NCBI GenBank assembly: GCA_023101885.1
Contig: JALPQD010000357.1
Span: 1,959,038-2,023,037, forward strand
DNA from: Typhlomys cinereus
Taxonomy: Eukaryota; Chordata; Mammalia; Rodentia; Platacanthomyidae
Length of the DNA: 64,000 nucleotides
Direction: 5' to 3'
Made by a program: the position numbers and the translations under genes. Positions 15,982 through 29,745 of this stretch are shown one piece after another (the first letter of the stretch is position 1; the number at the start of each line of letters is the position of its first letter). The notes under the pieces are model-generated. The model ran no database searches, had not been told where the DNA came from, and was given only the letters and a program-made list of their open reading frames with translations.

Positions 15982-18900
15982 CTGTGGAGGCGGAGGGGAT
16001 GGGGTGAGTGAGGCACAGGCCAGGCGTGTCCCAAGGCCAGCGGCAAGGAGGAGAACCGAGTCAGAAAGGAAGGGCTGTCTCTGAGTGACTGCGGGGAAGC
16101 CAGCAGGAAACAGAGGAGGGGGCCCAGGCAACTGTTTGCAAGGACAGGTCAGGATCCCTTGGGAACGACTTGTGGGACTCAGTGGGTAGAAGAAGCCAGG
16201 GCACCCTTCATTGCTTTTTTCTTGGCTTCTCACTCTGCAGTTGGCGGGGGGGGGGGGGGCTGACTCCATCCTACGGATCTATTGCTTGGTGCAGTAGACA
16301 CAGCCGGGCACCCAGCTCTACCCTACCCGACCCCGGCATCTTGGAAGACTCACCCGCTGGGCTGGAGTAATGTCCTGGCTGTTGACCACCACCCCGGCCA
16401 GTGTCAGGAGGCTGTGGCACATGTAGCAGGCCTGAGGAAAAGCACAAGAAGGGGGGGCTTTCACCCCAGGCCTTTGCAGGCTTTTCCTCTTAGCACACCC
16501 TGGGGGGGGCAGCGACAGCTTCTTCTGGAAGTTCCTCTCGCTGCTGTACGTGCTCCCTGTGCTGCAGAACTGACTATCTACCTGCCCCCTGCCTTCTGAA
16601 ACATTCCCACCATCTAGACAACCATCCTGTCCAGGCTTTGTCCTGGCAGGAGATCCTGCAGAGAAAGCCCAGAGAGGTCTGTGCACCTGACCTCTGCACA
16701 GTCTGCTTGCCTAGGCACCTGCTCCTGCTCCTGCATGCGCGCACTGCCTCACGCGCCACTCTCCCCAGTGCTCCTGCTAAGCCTCCTTCTCAGGCGTGGT
16801 CCGTAGATGCCCAGCTCCTCAGCAGAAAACCATGTGCGCAAGCCTAGGTGCAGGGCTGGAGAGATGGCCCAGGGGTTAAGATTCTGCTTTACAAGCAGAA
16901 GGTCCTGAGATCAGATCCCAGGTCCCACATAAAAACTCGAGCCTAGGGCTGGAGAGATGGCTCAGGGGTTAAGATTCTGCTTCCCAAGCAGAAGGTCCTG
17001 AGATCAGATCCCAGGTCCCACATAAAAACTCGAGCCTAGGGCTGGAGAGATGGCTCAGGGGTTAAGATTCTGCTTCACGTGCTGTGTAACATCTTTTCTG
17101 AATTAGACTGGGGGCAAAGTCCAAGATGGTATTAAGTTGTGGGGGAAGGGGAGTCTCACAAGCAGAAGGTCCTGAGTTTGGATGTCAGGTCCCATGTAAA
17201 AATGCCAGGAGAAAATGGTGGCGGCCTGCACTTCCAGCCCTGGTGGGCGGAGTCTGGGAAATTCCAGAGCGAAGCAAGGAGGTAGAAGCAATCCAGGATG
17301 ATTCCCAAAGTCACTCTTGGTCCTCCACTGAGACACACACACACACACACACACAATAAAGGTTTAAAAAAATTAGGTGCAGTCCTGTCGTGTATGACTT
17401 CCCTTCTCCCATAACTTAATATTATCTTGGACTTTGCCCCTGGCCTAATCCAAGGAAGATGTTACACAGCACGTTGAAGCATTCCACCCTCAAGGAAGAC
17501 TCAGAGAGTTAACAGCTCCTTAATCTCAGGAAATTCTGGAAACTAAGGAGACGGTGTGTGCGCACACACATTGTTTTCTCCCCAAGGTAAAGAAACGACT
17601 GATGGGGTGGTGAGGAAGAGACCCCTTGGCTAGTCAGTCCATCCGATGGAGTCTGAGCACATCGGCACCCTGGAGAAAACACTCCGAGAAGTTAAGTCCT
17701 GCAGAAGGTTCCAGAACACAGCTTCTGTGGGCGGATGTCGCCACGCTGCAGTGGGCCCTCTCGTGATGTGGCTGCCTTTGCGTCCTCTCTGCTCCTGTAA
17801 GCAACTCTCATCCCATTCCCATAAGTCACCCCAATAAATTCATTGCTTTACTTGTACTCTGGTCTGTTGTGAGTTCCTATCCGGTAAAAGCACGCATTTG
17901 TGCGGCGCCCCCAGAGCACAGCACCTGTTTAATAGTTAGCCCTTCGGACACCAGGCAGGTGAAGAGGAGGAATGTGGTGGGAGATGGAATGCGAGTAGAA
18001 AGTTGCACACCTTCCCCACCAACTCCACCCTCACCCTCGCTCCTGCAGATGTCAGAGGCGAAACCAGGGCAAAGGCCGGGCATGCAGGCTACTCATGAAA
18101 TCTCAGCACTTGGGAGGCTGCGGCAGGAGACTGCAACTTCTAAACCTGCCTGCTCTACAGAGAGCAGCCTAAGCTACAGTGGGGGAAAAAAAAAAAAGAC
18201 ACAACAAAGAAAGGAAGAAAACCAGCTCAAACAACAATCTCATCTGATCAAAGGACTGCTTGACCCCCAGGGTCCCCTCCGGCTCTTTATCCATTCCTTT
18301 AGGGGACATCCCACAGATAGCAGGGGGTTCAGGATGCCAGACTTGTTGCTGGCATTCTAGACTCAACACAGGGGTCCTGCTGCCTTGCTCCCCTCTGGCT
18401 TCTTTTCCATCTAAGATAAGGGCAGAGGCAGGATCGTTCCTATAGCCCGTAAGGAGAGAGCGAAGCCCCAAGGTGGCCCTTAGGGCGCTGAGCCGGTCTA
18501 GTGCCCTCTGCCTGGGCTCCCTTGTTCTTTTATCCTTTTTAAAAATAAATATCCATTTATTCAAGAGGAGAGAGAGAGAGAGAGACTTATGCACGCCATG
18601 GCGCACAGGTGCAGGTGGCAGAAGTCGCTTCTCTCCTTCCACCATGTAGACTCCCAGGGATCGAACTCAAGTCTCCCAGGTTTCTGGGCAGGTGCCTTCC
18701 GCACGGAGCTATCTCACCAACCCTATCCTGTCCTTTCGGATCACCAGGTGGTCTCGGCTCCTCTCCCTCTCAGCTCCCCCTGACAAGTCCCTGAGCTTCG
18801 GTACACTTCCCAGCCTCCAAAGACGCTACCCTTTCCAGCTGACGCCCTCCTCAGGCTAGCTGGGCCCCTCCTTTCAGCCCGGCTGACTCCAGCCCCCCTT

Positions 18901-19878
18901 TGTGGTCCTGGCAAAAGGCCTCAATAGCCTTCTTCATTCTGTAGGCTCAGGCCTACAAGCTTCAACTGTCTTTGCCTAAGACAGCCTCACCCACCGGGAG
19001 AGGAGGTGCTTCTGGAAGGCAACTGATTTTGTTAACAAATACCAAATCTCAGCTTCCCGGGGACCTAAGGAAGAAAGGGTCCTTCTGGTTTGCAGGGACT
19101 GTGTTCAGCTACATCGAGGAGGAAGTGACTAAACCACAGGAGGCCTTGCAGGACAGGAGGATTCCAGGCAAGGAAGGACCTGTGGAGGCGGAGGCAGCAG
19201 ATTACAACACCAGACAGAGCCCGAGGGCTGATGCAAGAAACAGTCGGGACTGACCTGGGCAGGTCGCTAGATAGGCTGGATAGGGTTAGGAGGCGCAGGG
19301 GGGGCACTGGGCGGCAAAGCATTGGCTGCAAGAGTGTGGGGACACTTGGACTGTGAAGGACAGACTAGGGGATCCTGGGAAAAGCTGGTGATAGAATCTC
19401 CATGTGTGCTGGACACACCAGCATGAGTATGTGCACACAGACTCTCTGGGCAAAAGGACATAGGACAAGTCATTCCCCTTGACTTCCTGCCTCCTTCGGT
19501 TCCCTCCTCCATCCTGTCTCCATCCTTTCTTTTTTAGAGTGGGAAGCTACAATGAGGGGCTTGCTTGTGTGTGTTAAACACACGGTCTGTTATACACACT
19601 GAGCTCTTTCCCCAGCCAGCATCTTCCTTTTTATCTATTACCGCCCTTAAGAATATTGCTGGGCACTGGAGAGATAGCTCAGGGATTAAGCCTCTGCCTC
19701 AGCAGAAGGTCCTGAGTTCAGATCCCTGGTCCTATGTAAAAACTCTAGCCAGAAATGGCAATAGCCTGCACTTCTGGCTCTGGTGGATGGAGCCTGGGAA
19801 ATCCCAAAGCAAAGCAAGAAGGAGGTAGAAGCAATCCAGGATGATTCCTGAAGTCACCCTTGGTCCTCTACAGGGACA

Positions 19879-19916
<38 letters not shown>

Positions 19917-20016
19917 AGTGGCATACAAGTTAAAGATGCTTGCTGCCAAACCTGCAGACCCGAGTTTGAACTCCATGACTCACATGGTAAAAGGAGAGAA
20001 CTGATTCCTGCAGGTT

Positions 20017-20061
<45 letters not shown>

Positions 20062-22570
20062 AAAATGTAAAAGGGAAAAAAAGGAATATTTTAAAGGCTG
20101 GAGAGACGGCTCAGGGGTTAAGCCTTTGCCTCAAAAACAAAAAGACCTGAGTTTGAATCCCAGATCCCACATAAAAATGCCAGGTGGAAATGGAAGTAGC
20201 CTGCACTTCTCGGCTTGGGAAGCAGAGCGTGGGAAATCCCAGAGCAAAGCAATAAGGAGGTAGAGCAATCCAGGATGGTTCCCAATGTTACCCTTGAACT
20301 CCACAAGCACCCAAAGTACTATCTTCTGCACCCCCCCACACCTACACCCCCATACCCACACATATGTACATACCCACCCCCAAAAAATATTTCAGGGGAT
20401 GCCTGCCCCTCATGGCACTCCATGTCTGAAGTCCATGAGTTCCTTTCTTTCTCTCCTCTAATAAACTCTGCCTTAATTCTCAAAAAAAAAAAAAAAAAAA
20501 AAAAATCAGGGCTGCAACTGTGCTGGCAACTTGCCCAGCAGGCAAGAAAGCCTAGGTTGAAGCCCCAGCACTGACTGGTACCTACGGTCTGGTGTGATGG
20601 TATGAGTCTGTAATTCTAGCATTCTGGGGAGGTACAGGTGGGAGGATCAGAAGTTTCAAGTTTATCCTCCACCTGGACTGCATGATAACCTCTCCCTTCA
20701 GGGACACAGCTTTCAAAAAAAAAAAAAATCTTAAAAAAAAAACACATATTTCAAAAAAAAAGATTATCTCTGTATACTGTGAGTGTGTATGTATGGTCAA
20801 TGTGTATGTGTGTTTTCTAAAAATAGAATACAGTAAAAGCTGTTTACCAAATTATAACAGCTCATGGCCCATTACAATTGAACATGGCTGGGTTTGGGCT
20901 TTGTGGGGGGCAAGGGAGAGGGACATGACCTTGCAAAGAAGTAGAGGCTCCTTTGGGATAGCACTTGACCCTGAGCAAGCTGATGGTGAGGGTGGCACCA
21001 GAGGGCAAAGAGGACATCCCAGGGGATGGACTGTGGCTGGGGGTGGCTGGGTTACCCTCACGGATTCCAAGAATGGGTGCGGGCGGGGAAAGAAAGGCAA
21101 AGCAGCCTGGTGACCTCTCACCTCTCAACCCTTTCACTGGTAACCATTCTTCTCTTGTAAACACCTAAGGCACCTAAGGACGTGCCCAGAGTTCTTTACA
21201 TCTCAAAGGCCACGTTTGCAGAAGTAAATTCCTAGGTGGCAGCCCCGTGAGGGCAGAGAGCAAGGGCTTGAAGGAATGTTCCCAAGTGAGCGCGTGGACT
21301 AGGAAAATCTATCCGTCCGTAGTATTTACCCCGTGCAGTGGGGAATTCACTGAGAAGAAAAAAAAAACAAAAAAAAACAAGGGCTGGAGAGGTGGCTCAG
21401 GGGTTAAGCCTCTGCCTTGCAGGCAGAAGGTCCTGAGTTCGGATCCCAGATCCCACGTATAGACGCCAGGCGGAAGCGGGGGCGGCCTGCGCTTCTGGTC
21501 CTGGTAGGGCGGAGCCTGTGAATCCTGAAGCAGAAGGAGGTGGAGGCGTCCATGGTAGTTCCCGATTCGTCCGTGGTTCTACACACACATACATACACAC
21601 ACGCGCACACATGCATACACGCACAATTGAATAAATAAAAAAATATATAAGTTAAAAAAAAACCAAAACAAAAACAAAAACAAAGTATTCATCTCTGTTT
21701 TACCACTTCACTTGCTGTCTTACAGATTCCAATGTGTTTTTCTTCGGCGGGGGGTTGAAGGGGTCCTTAACCATATTTTTCAAGCCATTTCTCCAAAGGA
21801 AAATTTCACACATGCTGCAGTCTGAAAGTTGGTGCATTTTCTCTTTGCATTTGAGGGAGCGCCCTGGAGTGAGGGCCTAAGCAAGTTGAGACTGTGACTC
21901 AACTTAAGGTGTTAAAGTTCTGTCTGTGGCCAGGATTCATGGCAGATGCTGGGTCCCTGGTAATGCTTTTGAAAAAAAAAAAAAAAAGCGTTGGGCTGGA
22001 GTTGTAGCTCAGTGGTCAAACACTTGCCTAAGAAGCAGGAGGTCTTGGATTCCATCCCCGGCACCACATAAACAAAACAAAAAGTGCTTTGGGGCCTAGG
22101 GGGATGATTTAACAGCTAAAGCACCTGCCTTGAAGTGAGATGACAGAGATGGGATCCCCGGATTTCAATACATGCCAGGAGCTCCTTGTGGACTGCCTGT
22201 AATTCCAGCCTTCAGAAGGCTCATCAGCAAGACTAGACCTATTAGTGAACTCTTGAGTTTCACGGAAACCCAGCCTCAAAAGAATAAGGTGGAAGAGTGT
22301 TAAAGCTGATCCCTGATATTATCTTTAGCCCTCCCGTGCACACACATGTCCCACACGCGTGAACACACATGCACATACACATGTATACAACATACACATA
22401 AACATAAACATGGAGCAAGAAAGAAGATAAAGCAAATAAATAACTTTGGGCCAGTGAGATGTCTCAGTGGATGAGGGCACTTGCTATGCAAGCATGGTGA
22501 GCTGAGCTCAATTCCTGGCATCCATGTAAAGGCAGAAAGAGAAAACTGACCTCTACATGCACACTGTGGT

Positions 22571-22608
<38 letters not shown>

Positions 22609-24904
22609 GCATACACCTATATGGTAAGTGGGAAAAAAGCTTCAGTGCTGACCCAGGGGTGCTTAGAGTGCATCCCCCCCAAAAAATCTCTCTTTTTTCC
22701 AAGACCCCAAAGGTCAAAGAGCATCTTGTTCCAGGGAGGAAAAGGTGCTGGCTCCATGCGACTGCTCTGTGAGAGGCCAGAGGATCTAAGAAGCAGGAAC
22801 TGGGATTCTGGGCCTAGAGCAGGCGGAACCTGAGATCCTTCCTTTGCAATGCAGAGCTCGGGAGACCCAAGGCAGGCTGGGATGCAGGGTGGGCATGCTG
22901 GGCAGGCCGGGGGCACAGGGCGGGCATGTGGGGCAGGCTGGGGGCTTAGGGCAGCCCAGGGCACAGGGTGGGCATGCAGGGCAGCCCAGGGCACAGGACG
23001 GGCATGTGGGGCAGGCCAGGGGCACAGGGTGGGTATGCGGGGCAGGCTTGGGGCTTAGGGCGGGCATGCGGGGCAGGCACGGGGCCTAGGGCAGCCCAGG
23101 GCACAGGCAGGCATGCGGGGCAGGCTGCGGGTTCCTCCCAGGATGATGCAGAGAAAACAGCCAGCTCCAAGAGCCGCACTTCCTGCTCTGTCACAGTGAC
23201 CAATTCCTGAACTTAGCAAGCCTGCTCCTGTCCTGGCTGGCACCAAGAGACAGCCTTAAGCAAAAGGGGTGTCCAGAGGACAGGAACGTGTGTTACCCAG
23301 GTTCTGCTGGTTTGCCCCTTTACTCTCTTCCTCTGCCAGACAACCTTTCCATCAGGCTGGGGGAGGCCGCTCCTAGATCTCAGCCTGTGTACACGGTATG
23401 TGTAGGTGCATGTGGGTGCGCGTGTCCACACATGCATCGTGTGTGTGTGGTGTGTTAGGAGACTGGTGGCGAGGATCGCACTGTGCAGTGTCCTACCTTG
23501 CTGCAGCCCGGCCCCTCCTTCATGGATATGAAGCCACCCTGGGAAGCCCCAACCAAGAAAGGGATCTGAGAAACCTCAGACAAGGATACGCAGAAAGAGG
23601 CAGAGGTTGCGGGTGGGGAATGGGCCGTGCCTGGACCCAATGCTGGACCCCCCCCCACAGCTGGGGGGGGCTCCTGGGCCATGCTGCCAGCAAAGTGTTT
23701 GCTTTCACTTCCCGGGTCTCTCCAGAGCCTGGCTCTTCCCAGAAGTTCTATGCAGTGTGCCTCACTCTCCCCTTTCCCTGGGGAGGAGCGACGTCAGACA
23801 GCTCGCCGGGCTTGTCACCAGTATGGTAAGGGCAGGTGGTGCCTCTGGGTCGCTCCAGCTAGCTCTGATCCCCAAAATCCTCCACGAAGTCTCTTGGGTC
23901 AAGTGGGAACCACTGCCAAGACTTGCCGTAAGCTGCAAGTGCAAAGGGTGGACAGTTCCCGGGAACTTCATCTTTTAGGAAATTCCCCTCTAACACATGC
24001 CAAGGGAGCAGGCTGAGGCTTGGGTTACTTATGCCAAAGGGTAGAGAGGAGCGGAGAGTTCCCAGGAAGTCACTCGCTCAGCACAAAGGCCTGGTCTCTC
24101 CCACTTTGTGTCACGACCAGGGATGAGGTTTCGCCCTGGGCAAGCCTTCCAATGCAGCCCTCTCCTCAGAGTCTGCCAGGCAGGTGGGGACAGAAGGCTC
24201 TCTGTGGTAGGAGGGTCTGTGGAAGCAGGTCTGACTATGCTCTGGGCTGCTGCTAGGGGCCAGGGGAGAACTGAGCTGGCCAGGAGTGCCAGGGCTAGGC
24301 AGAACGAGGTCGACACCACAGGGAAGCTCTAAGCCGTATGTACTGCTGGAGGCCAGGGCTCATCTTACAGGCATTCTTGTGCTCGCCCAACGACACCAGG
24401 ATACCAGTTCTGCCTCCTTTGTTTGGCGGTGCTACGTCACAGGCTGCGGTTGGTGGCTACCCTGGGGAACACACGTTCAGCTGTCTCAAAAGACTGGAGG
24501 CCCGGCTTAGCCTGACAACTGAGCCCAGGAGAATCCTGCACTAGATGCCACCCCTGCCACATGTGGGTCCTCTTGGGGACGGGATGCAAGACAAGCATGC
24601 GTGCTGAAGATCGGCTCTAGAACCAATGTAGTCTGGCAACAACTGAAGCTACACTGGTCTATTAGACCAACAGCCTTTTAAAAATATCTTGTTCAGGGGC
24701 TGGAGAGGTGGCTCAGGGGTTAAGCCTCTGCCTTGCAGGCAGAAGGTCCTGAGTTCAGATCCTAGACCCCACGTATAGACACCGGGCGGAAGCGGGGACG
24801 GCCTGTGTTTCTGGTCCTGGTAGGGCGGAGCCTGTGAATCCCGGGGCAGAGTAAACAAGGAGGAGGTGGAGGCGTCCATGGTGGTTCGCGAATTCGTCCG
24901 TGGT

Positions 24905-24943
<39 letters not shown>

Positions 24944-27016
24944 CACACACACAACTGTATAAATAAAAAAGAATCTTGTTCATTGAGAGAGAGAGAGAGA
25001 GAAAGAGGACATGCATGTTACGGTGCATGGACGGAGATTAGAGGACAACGTTTCAACTGATAGGGAAGTTCGCTCTCTCCTTTCACTATGTGGGCTTGGG
25101 GGACCAATCTCAGATGATCATGTTTGTGACTAGGTGCCTTATCTGCACCTGTTGGGCACTGGCCCAACGGCCTTCTTCTTTCTTTCTTTCTTTTTTTTTT
25201 TTTTTTTATCTATTATCACTTTAGTGTTCTGTCCTAGTGGGAACATGCAAAAGGCCCAGGGATCCTACTTTTCGGCAGTTGTAGAAGACGGAACTTGGAC
25301 GGGTCCCAGCACGCAGGCTGGTCGAAGGACTGGCCAGGCACAGGTGTTTGTGTTCTTACCCTTCAGCGCTTACACTTGTGTGACCTCGCTGAAGGGGCTG
25401 ACACCGTGGGCCTCCCTCTCAAGAAAAAGCAAGGGTCCGGGGCATCCTAGAGACAGGGCGGAGGTCAGGCCGGCCCCCCTGGGAATGGATAAGGATCCCC
25501 TTTTCAGCCTGTGCCCCGAAGCATGGTTCAGTTGCTCCTCTTGGGTTTGGGTATAGATGACAATCATGAGAACTAGTAATCCGGGGCGAGGGCTACCCCA
25601 GGCCAAGAGCTTCAGGCTGGGGAGACAGCTGGTGCGTTCACCAGAACACAAGATGAGAGCATATGCATTTTCCCCAGTGCAACGCCAGCCTTCATCGACT
25701 CTTAGAACACCTTTTCTTCCCCGTCTGCAGGTTAAACTATATGAGCCTCCCCTACCCCTCACAGACACACCTGCCAATGCATCTCTAGTCAAAGGTTGTT
25801 CTCTTTGACTTTGGCTGAAGGGCAGGCCAAATTGAGCAGCAGCAGAGAAACACACGCCAAAGTTCTGTCCCTAAAGAACAGCTGACTTCCAAGTGACTCT
25901 GCCCAGGATAGGGTATTGGTCATTAGTCCTGGCAAGAAGGAAATGATGTATATGATGAAGCAGGCAACGATGAGCCATTCCTAGCCCAGGGTCCCTGACC
26001 ACCCAGGGTCAAGAGGCCAAGGAGTGGACGTCACAGGGTGTGCTGGGCTGGACAGCCGATTCTGTAAGGGAAGCAGCAGAGGGCATGTGTGATGGGTGGG
26101 GCCTTAAAGGGCTGACGCCACTCTGGTGATGGAAGACAGGGTGGCAGCATCTGGACAGGAACTGGACTTCCGGACCAGCTGCTGAGAATGTCCACTGCAA
26201 GGAAAGTCACTGGGGGAGGGACAAGGCGGGGGAGGGGGGACCCAGCTGGGCTGGGAGGCAAGAGGTCTCTTCCCGGGCTTCTGGAAGATCTGCGAGGCCC
26301 GGCAGACACTCGCACAAGCCTCTACTTCCTCACCTCGCTCTTCTAGCTTCGCCCCTCACAGAGTTCTCTCCTCGCAGGGGGACTTTGTCTTCCATGTGTG
26401 ACTTGAACCTGGGGGACCTCACTCCTGATCTGGGCACAGAGAGCTGAGTGGGACCCGTGAGCCTTGGCACAGGAGGCCATGAGCACTAGAAGGCCAACGG
26501 CATGAGCTGTAGGGCTCCGATCACAGCTGGCGGAACCCAGCCCTGACTCAAGAGGCAGGAACCAGAGGACTGTGCTGAATCCTGAGAGAGCGAGCGATCC
26601 CATGCAGCCCACCCTTCCTCTCTGGCAGAAAGGGTTTCTCTTCCTGCTCCTCCAGCGGGGACCAGAGACCTCCACCCCAGTGGGGGAATCTGCACAGGAA
26701 AACCCAGTCCTGCCAAGGGGCCAGAGAACAGCAGGAATCTCTGTGCATATGTGAGAATTCAGGCTTGTGTGTGCATGTGTGTGTGCATGTATGTGCATGT
26801 GTGCATGTGTGTTTGTGCACGTGTGTGTGTGTTTAGGCATGTGTGTGTGGATGTGTATGTGTGTGTTCATGTATATGCCTGTGTGTGCGTATGTGTGCAT
26901 GTGTTTCTGCATATTGAAGACCACCCTGTTCCTTTGTTAGTGTCTCACTTAATTTTTTTAATATTTCATTTATTTATTTTTATTTGGTGTATGCGCGTGC
27001 GCGTGCGTGCGTGCAT

Positions 27017-27056
<40 letters not shown>

Positions 27057-29698
27057 CAGAGGGCACATGTGTCCCTGTGAAGGCCCAAGGGTGACTTTGG
27101 GAATCATCCTGGATTGCTTCTTCCTTCTTCCTTCCCTCTGGGATTCTTCCCACCAGGCTAGAAGTGCAGGCTGCAGCCATTTCCGCCTGGCATTTTTACG
27201 TGAGACCTGGGATATGAACTCAGGACCTTCTGCTTGCCAGGCCAAGTCTTAACCCCTGAGCCATCTCTCCAGCCCCCCACACTTAATTTTATTATTGATT
27301 ATTGTTTTAAAAAGAGGGAGGAATGGAGACAGAGACAGAGACACAGAGAGACAGACAGACAGACAGACTGCATGCCACCCACAAGTGGAGGTTAGAAGAC
27401 AACTTTCAGAAGTCAGTTTTCTTCTTCCACCATGTGGCCTTCTGGGAATCAAACTCAGGTCTCCAGGTTTGCGGCAGGCACTTACTAAGCTACCTCACTG
27501 GCCCCGCGTCTTCTACATTTTGGCCAAGTTGTTCCATGGTGATGTCTTCAGTGTTGGCGCCAGTGGAGTACAGGTGACCTGAGCCAGCCAACTGCTGTCT
27601 GCCAAGCTGGCTACGCGCCAGGCTGGGGAAGGACACATAGTCTAGCCCAGCCAGTGAGAGTCAACTCTAGGACAGAAGATGTTTCTTTGCCCTTGGCCAG
27701 GGTGGTTGAGGAAAGGAGGTCAGTCTGGGGTTTCGCACACAGGCTGGGGGCAGCCTGCCTGCGAATGCAACATGGGGTACGGCCAAGCATTGGGGAGCAA
27801 CACAAGGGTTTTGTGACCTGGGTAGCCTGAGGAGCCAGCCTAGGGTGATCAGGATTTGCATTTCCATCTACAGAGTCCTGGCAGAGACGAAGGAGAAGGG
27901 ACAGAAAGGACCAAAAGGCAGAGACCCCACAGCAACTGAGAGGCGGTGCGCTCTGTGGGAGGGAGTCACCCCTACTCCTCCCCACGAGCTGCAGCTGGAG
28001 CTGCTTAGAGGCCACCTGGAGAATCCTGCTCCTCCTCCCTGGTTCTAGGTTGGCTCACACCTGGAAGGGAGACCAGGTGGCAGAGAGGGGCAGGTGCAGG
28101 GCCGGGGGGAAGCATACCTCCCATGGGTTATACCCACTCAGGCCAGACCTCCCGCGGGTTACACCTGCTCAGATAGGACCTTCCACGGGTTACACCTGCT
28201 CAGGTCGGACCTTCCACGGGTTATACCTGCTCAGGTCGGACCTCCCGTGGGTTATACCTGCTCAGGTCGGACCTTCCACGGGTTATACCTGCTCAGATAG
28301 GACCTCCCGTGGGTTACACCCGCTCAGGCCAGACCACCCACGGGTTACACCCACTCAGATAGGACCTCCCATGGGTTATACCCGTTCAGATCCGACCTCC
28401 CATGGGTTATACCCGCTCAGGGCAGACCTCCCGTGGGTTACACCTGCTCAGATAGGACCTTCCACGGGTTACACCTGCTCAGATAGGACCTTCCACGGGT
28501 TATACCTGCTCAGGTCGGACCTTCCACGGGTTATACCTGCTCAGATAGGACCTCCCACGGGTTACACCTGCTCAGGTCGGACCTTCCACGGGTTATACCT
28601 GCTCAGGTCGGACCTTCCACGGGTTATACCTGCTCAGGTCGGACCTTCCACGGGTTACACCTGTTCAGGTCGGACCTCCCACGGGTTATACCTGCTCAGA
28701 TAGGACCTCCCGTGGGTTACACCCGCTCAGGCCAGACAGCCCACGGGTTACACCCACTCAGATAGGACCTCCCATGGGTTATACCCGCTCAGGGCAGACC
28801 TCCCGCGGGTTACACCTGTTCAGATAGGACCTTCCATGGGTTACACCTGCTCAGATAGGATCTTCCACGGGTTATACCCACTCAGGCCAGACCTCCCGCG
28901 GGTTACACCTGCTCATATAGGACCTTCCAGGGTTATACCCGCTCAGGCCAGACCTCCCATGGGTTATACCCACTCAGGCCAGACCTCCCACGGGTTATAC
29001 CTGCTCAGATAGGACCTTCCACGGGTTATACCTGCTCAGGTCGGACCTCCCATAGGTTATACCTGCTCAGGTCGGACCTCCCATAGGTTATACCCGCTCA
29101 GGCCGGAGTTCCCGCGGGTTATACCCCCTCAGGTCAGACCTCCCACGGGTTATACCTGCTCAGGTCAGACCTCCCATAGGTTATACCTGCTCAGGTCGGA
29201 CCTCCCATAGGTTATACCCGCTCAGGCCGGACTTCCCGCGGGTTATACCCCCTCAGGTCAGACCTCCCACGGGTTATACCTGCTCAGGTCAGACCTCCCA
29301 TAGGTTATACCTGCTCAGGTCGGACCTTCTATGGGTTATACCTGCTCAAGTTGGACATTCCTCATGTTATACCTTGCTCAGGTCAGACAATTCAATAGTG
29401 GCTGAGACAGCCTCTAAATCTGGCCTCACGGGCACCTCCGTTTAGGTACAGGAAGCCTCCAGTGGAATGAACTGACCACTGTGGATTCCGGTTCCCAAGA
29501 ACAGTAAGCAGGCTGCGGCATTGCAGGGCCGAGTGCTTGCGTGCTTCTGAAAAAGTCCAACAGTTTGATCTTCAGGGCTGTAGTTCACAAAGGCAGTCAG
29601 GCCAGCTGGCAGGGTTAGAGTAGGAAGTGACAGCTCTGGATGGGAGGAAGGCAATTCTTTTTTTTTTTTTTTATTCAATTGTGCATGTGTGCGTGTGT

Positions 29699-29745
<47 letters not shown>

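Noticed and set aside
28118..29390. CRISPR-like array
   Set aside because: The repeats are head-to-tail 31-bp units with no unique spacers and there are no cas genes. It is a eukaryotic minisatellite.
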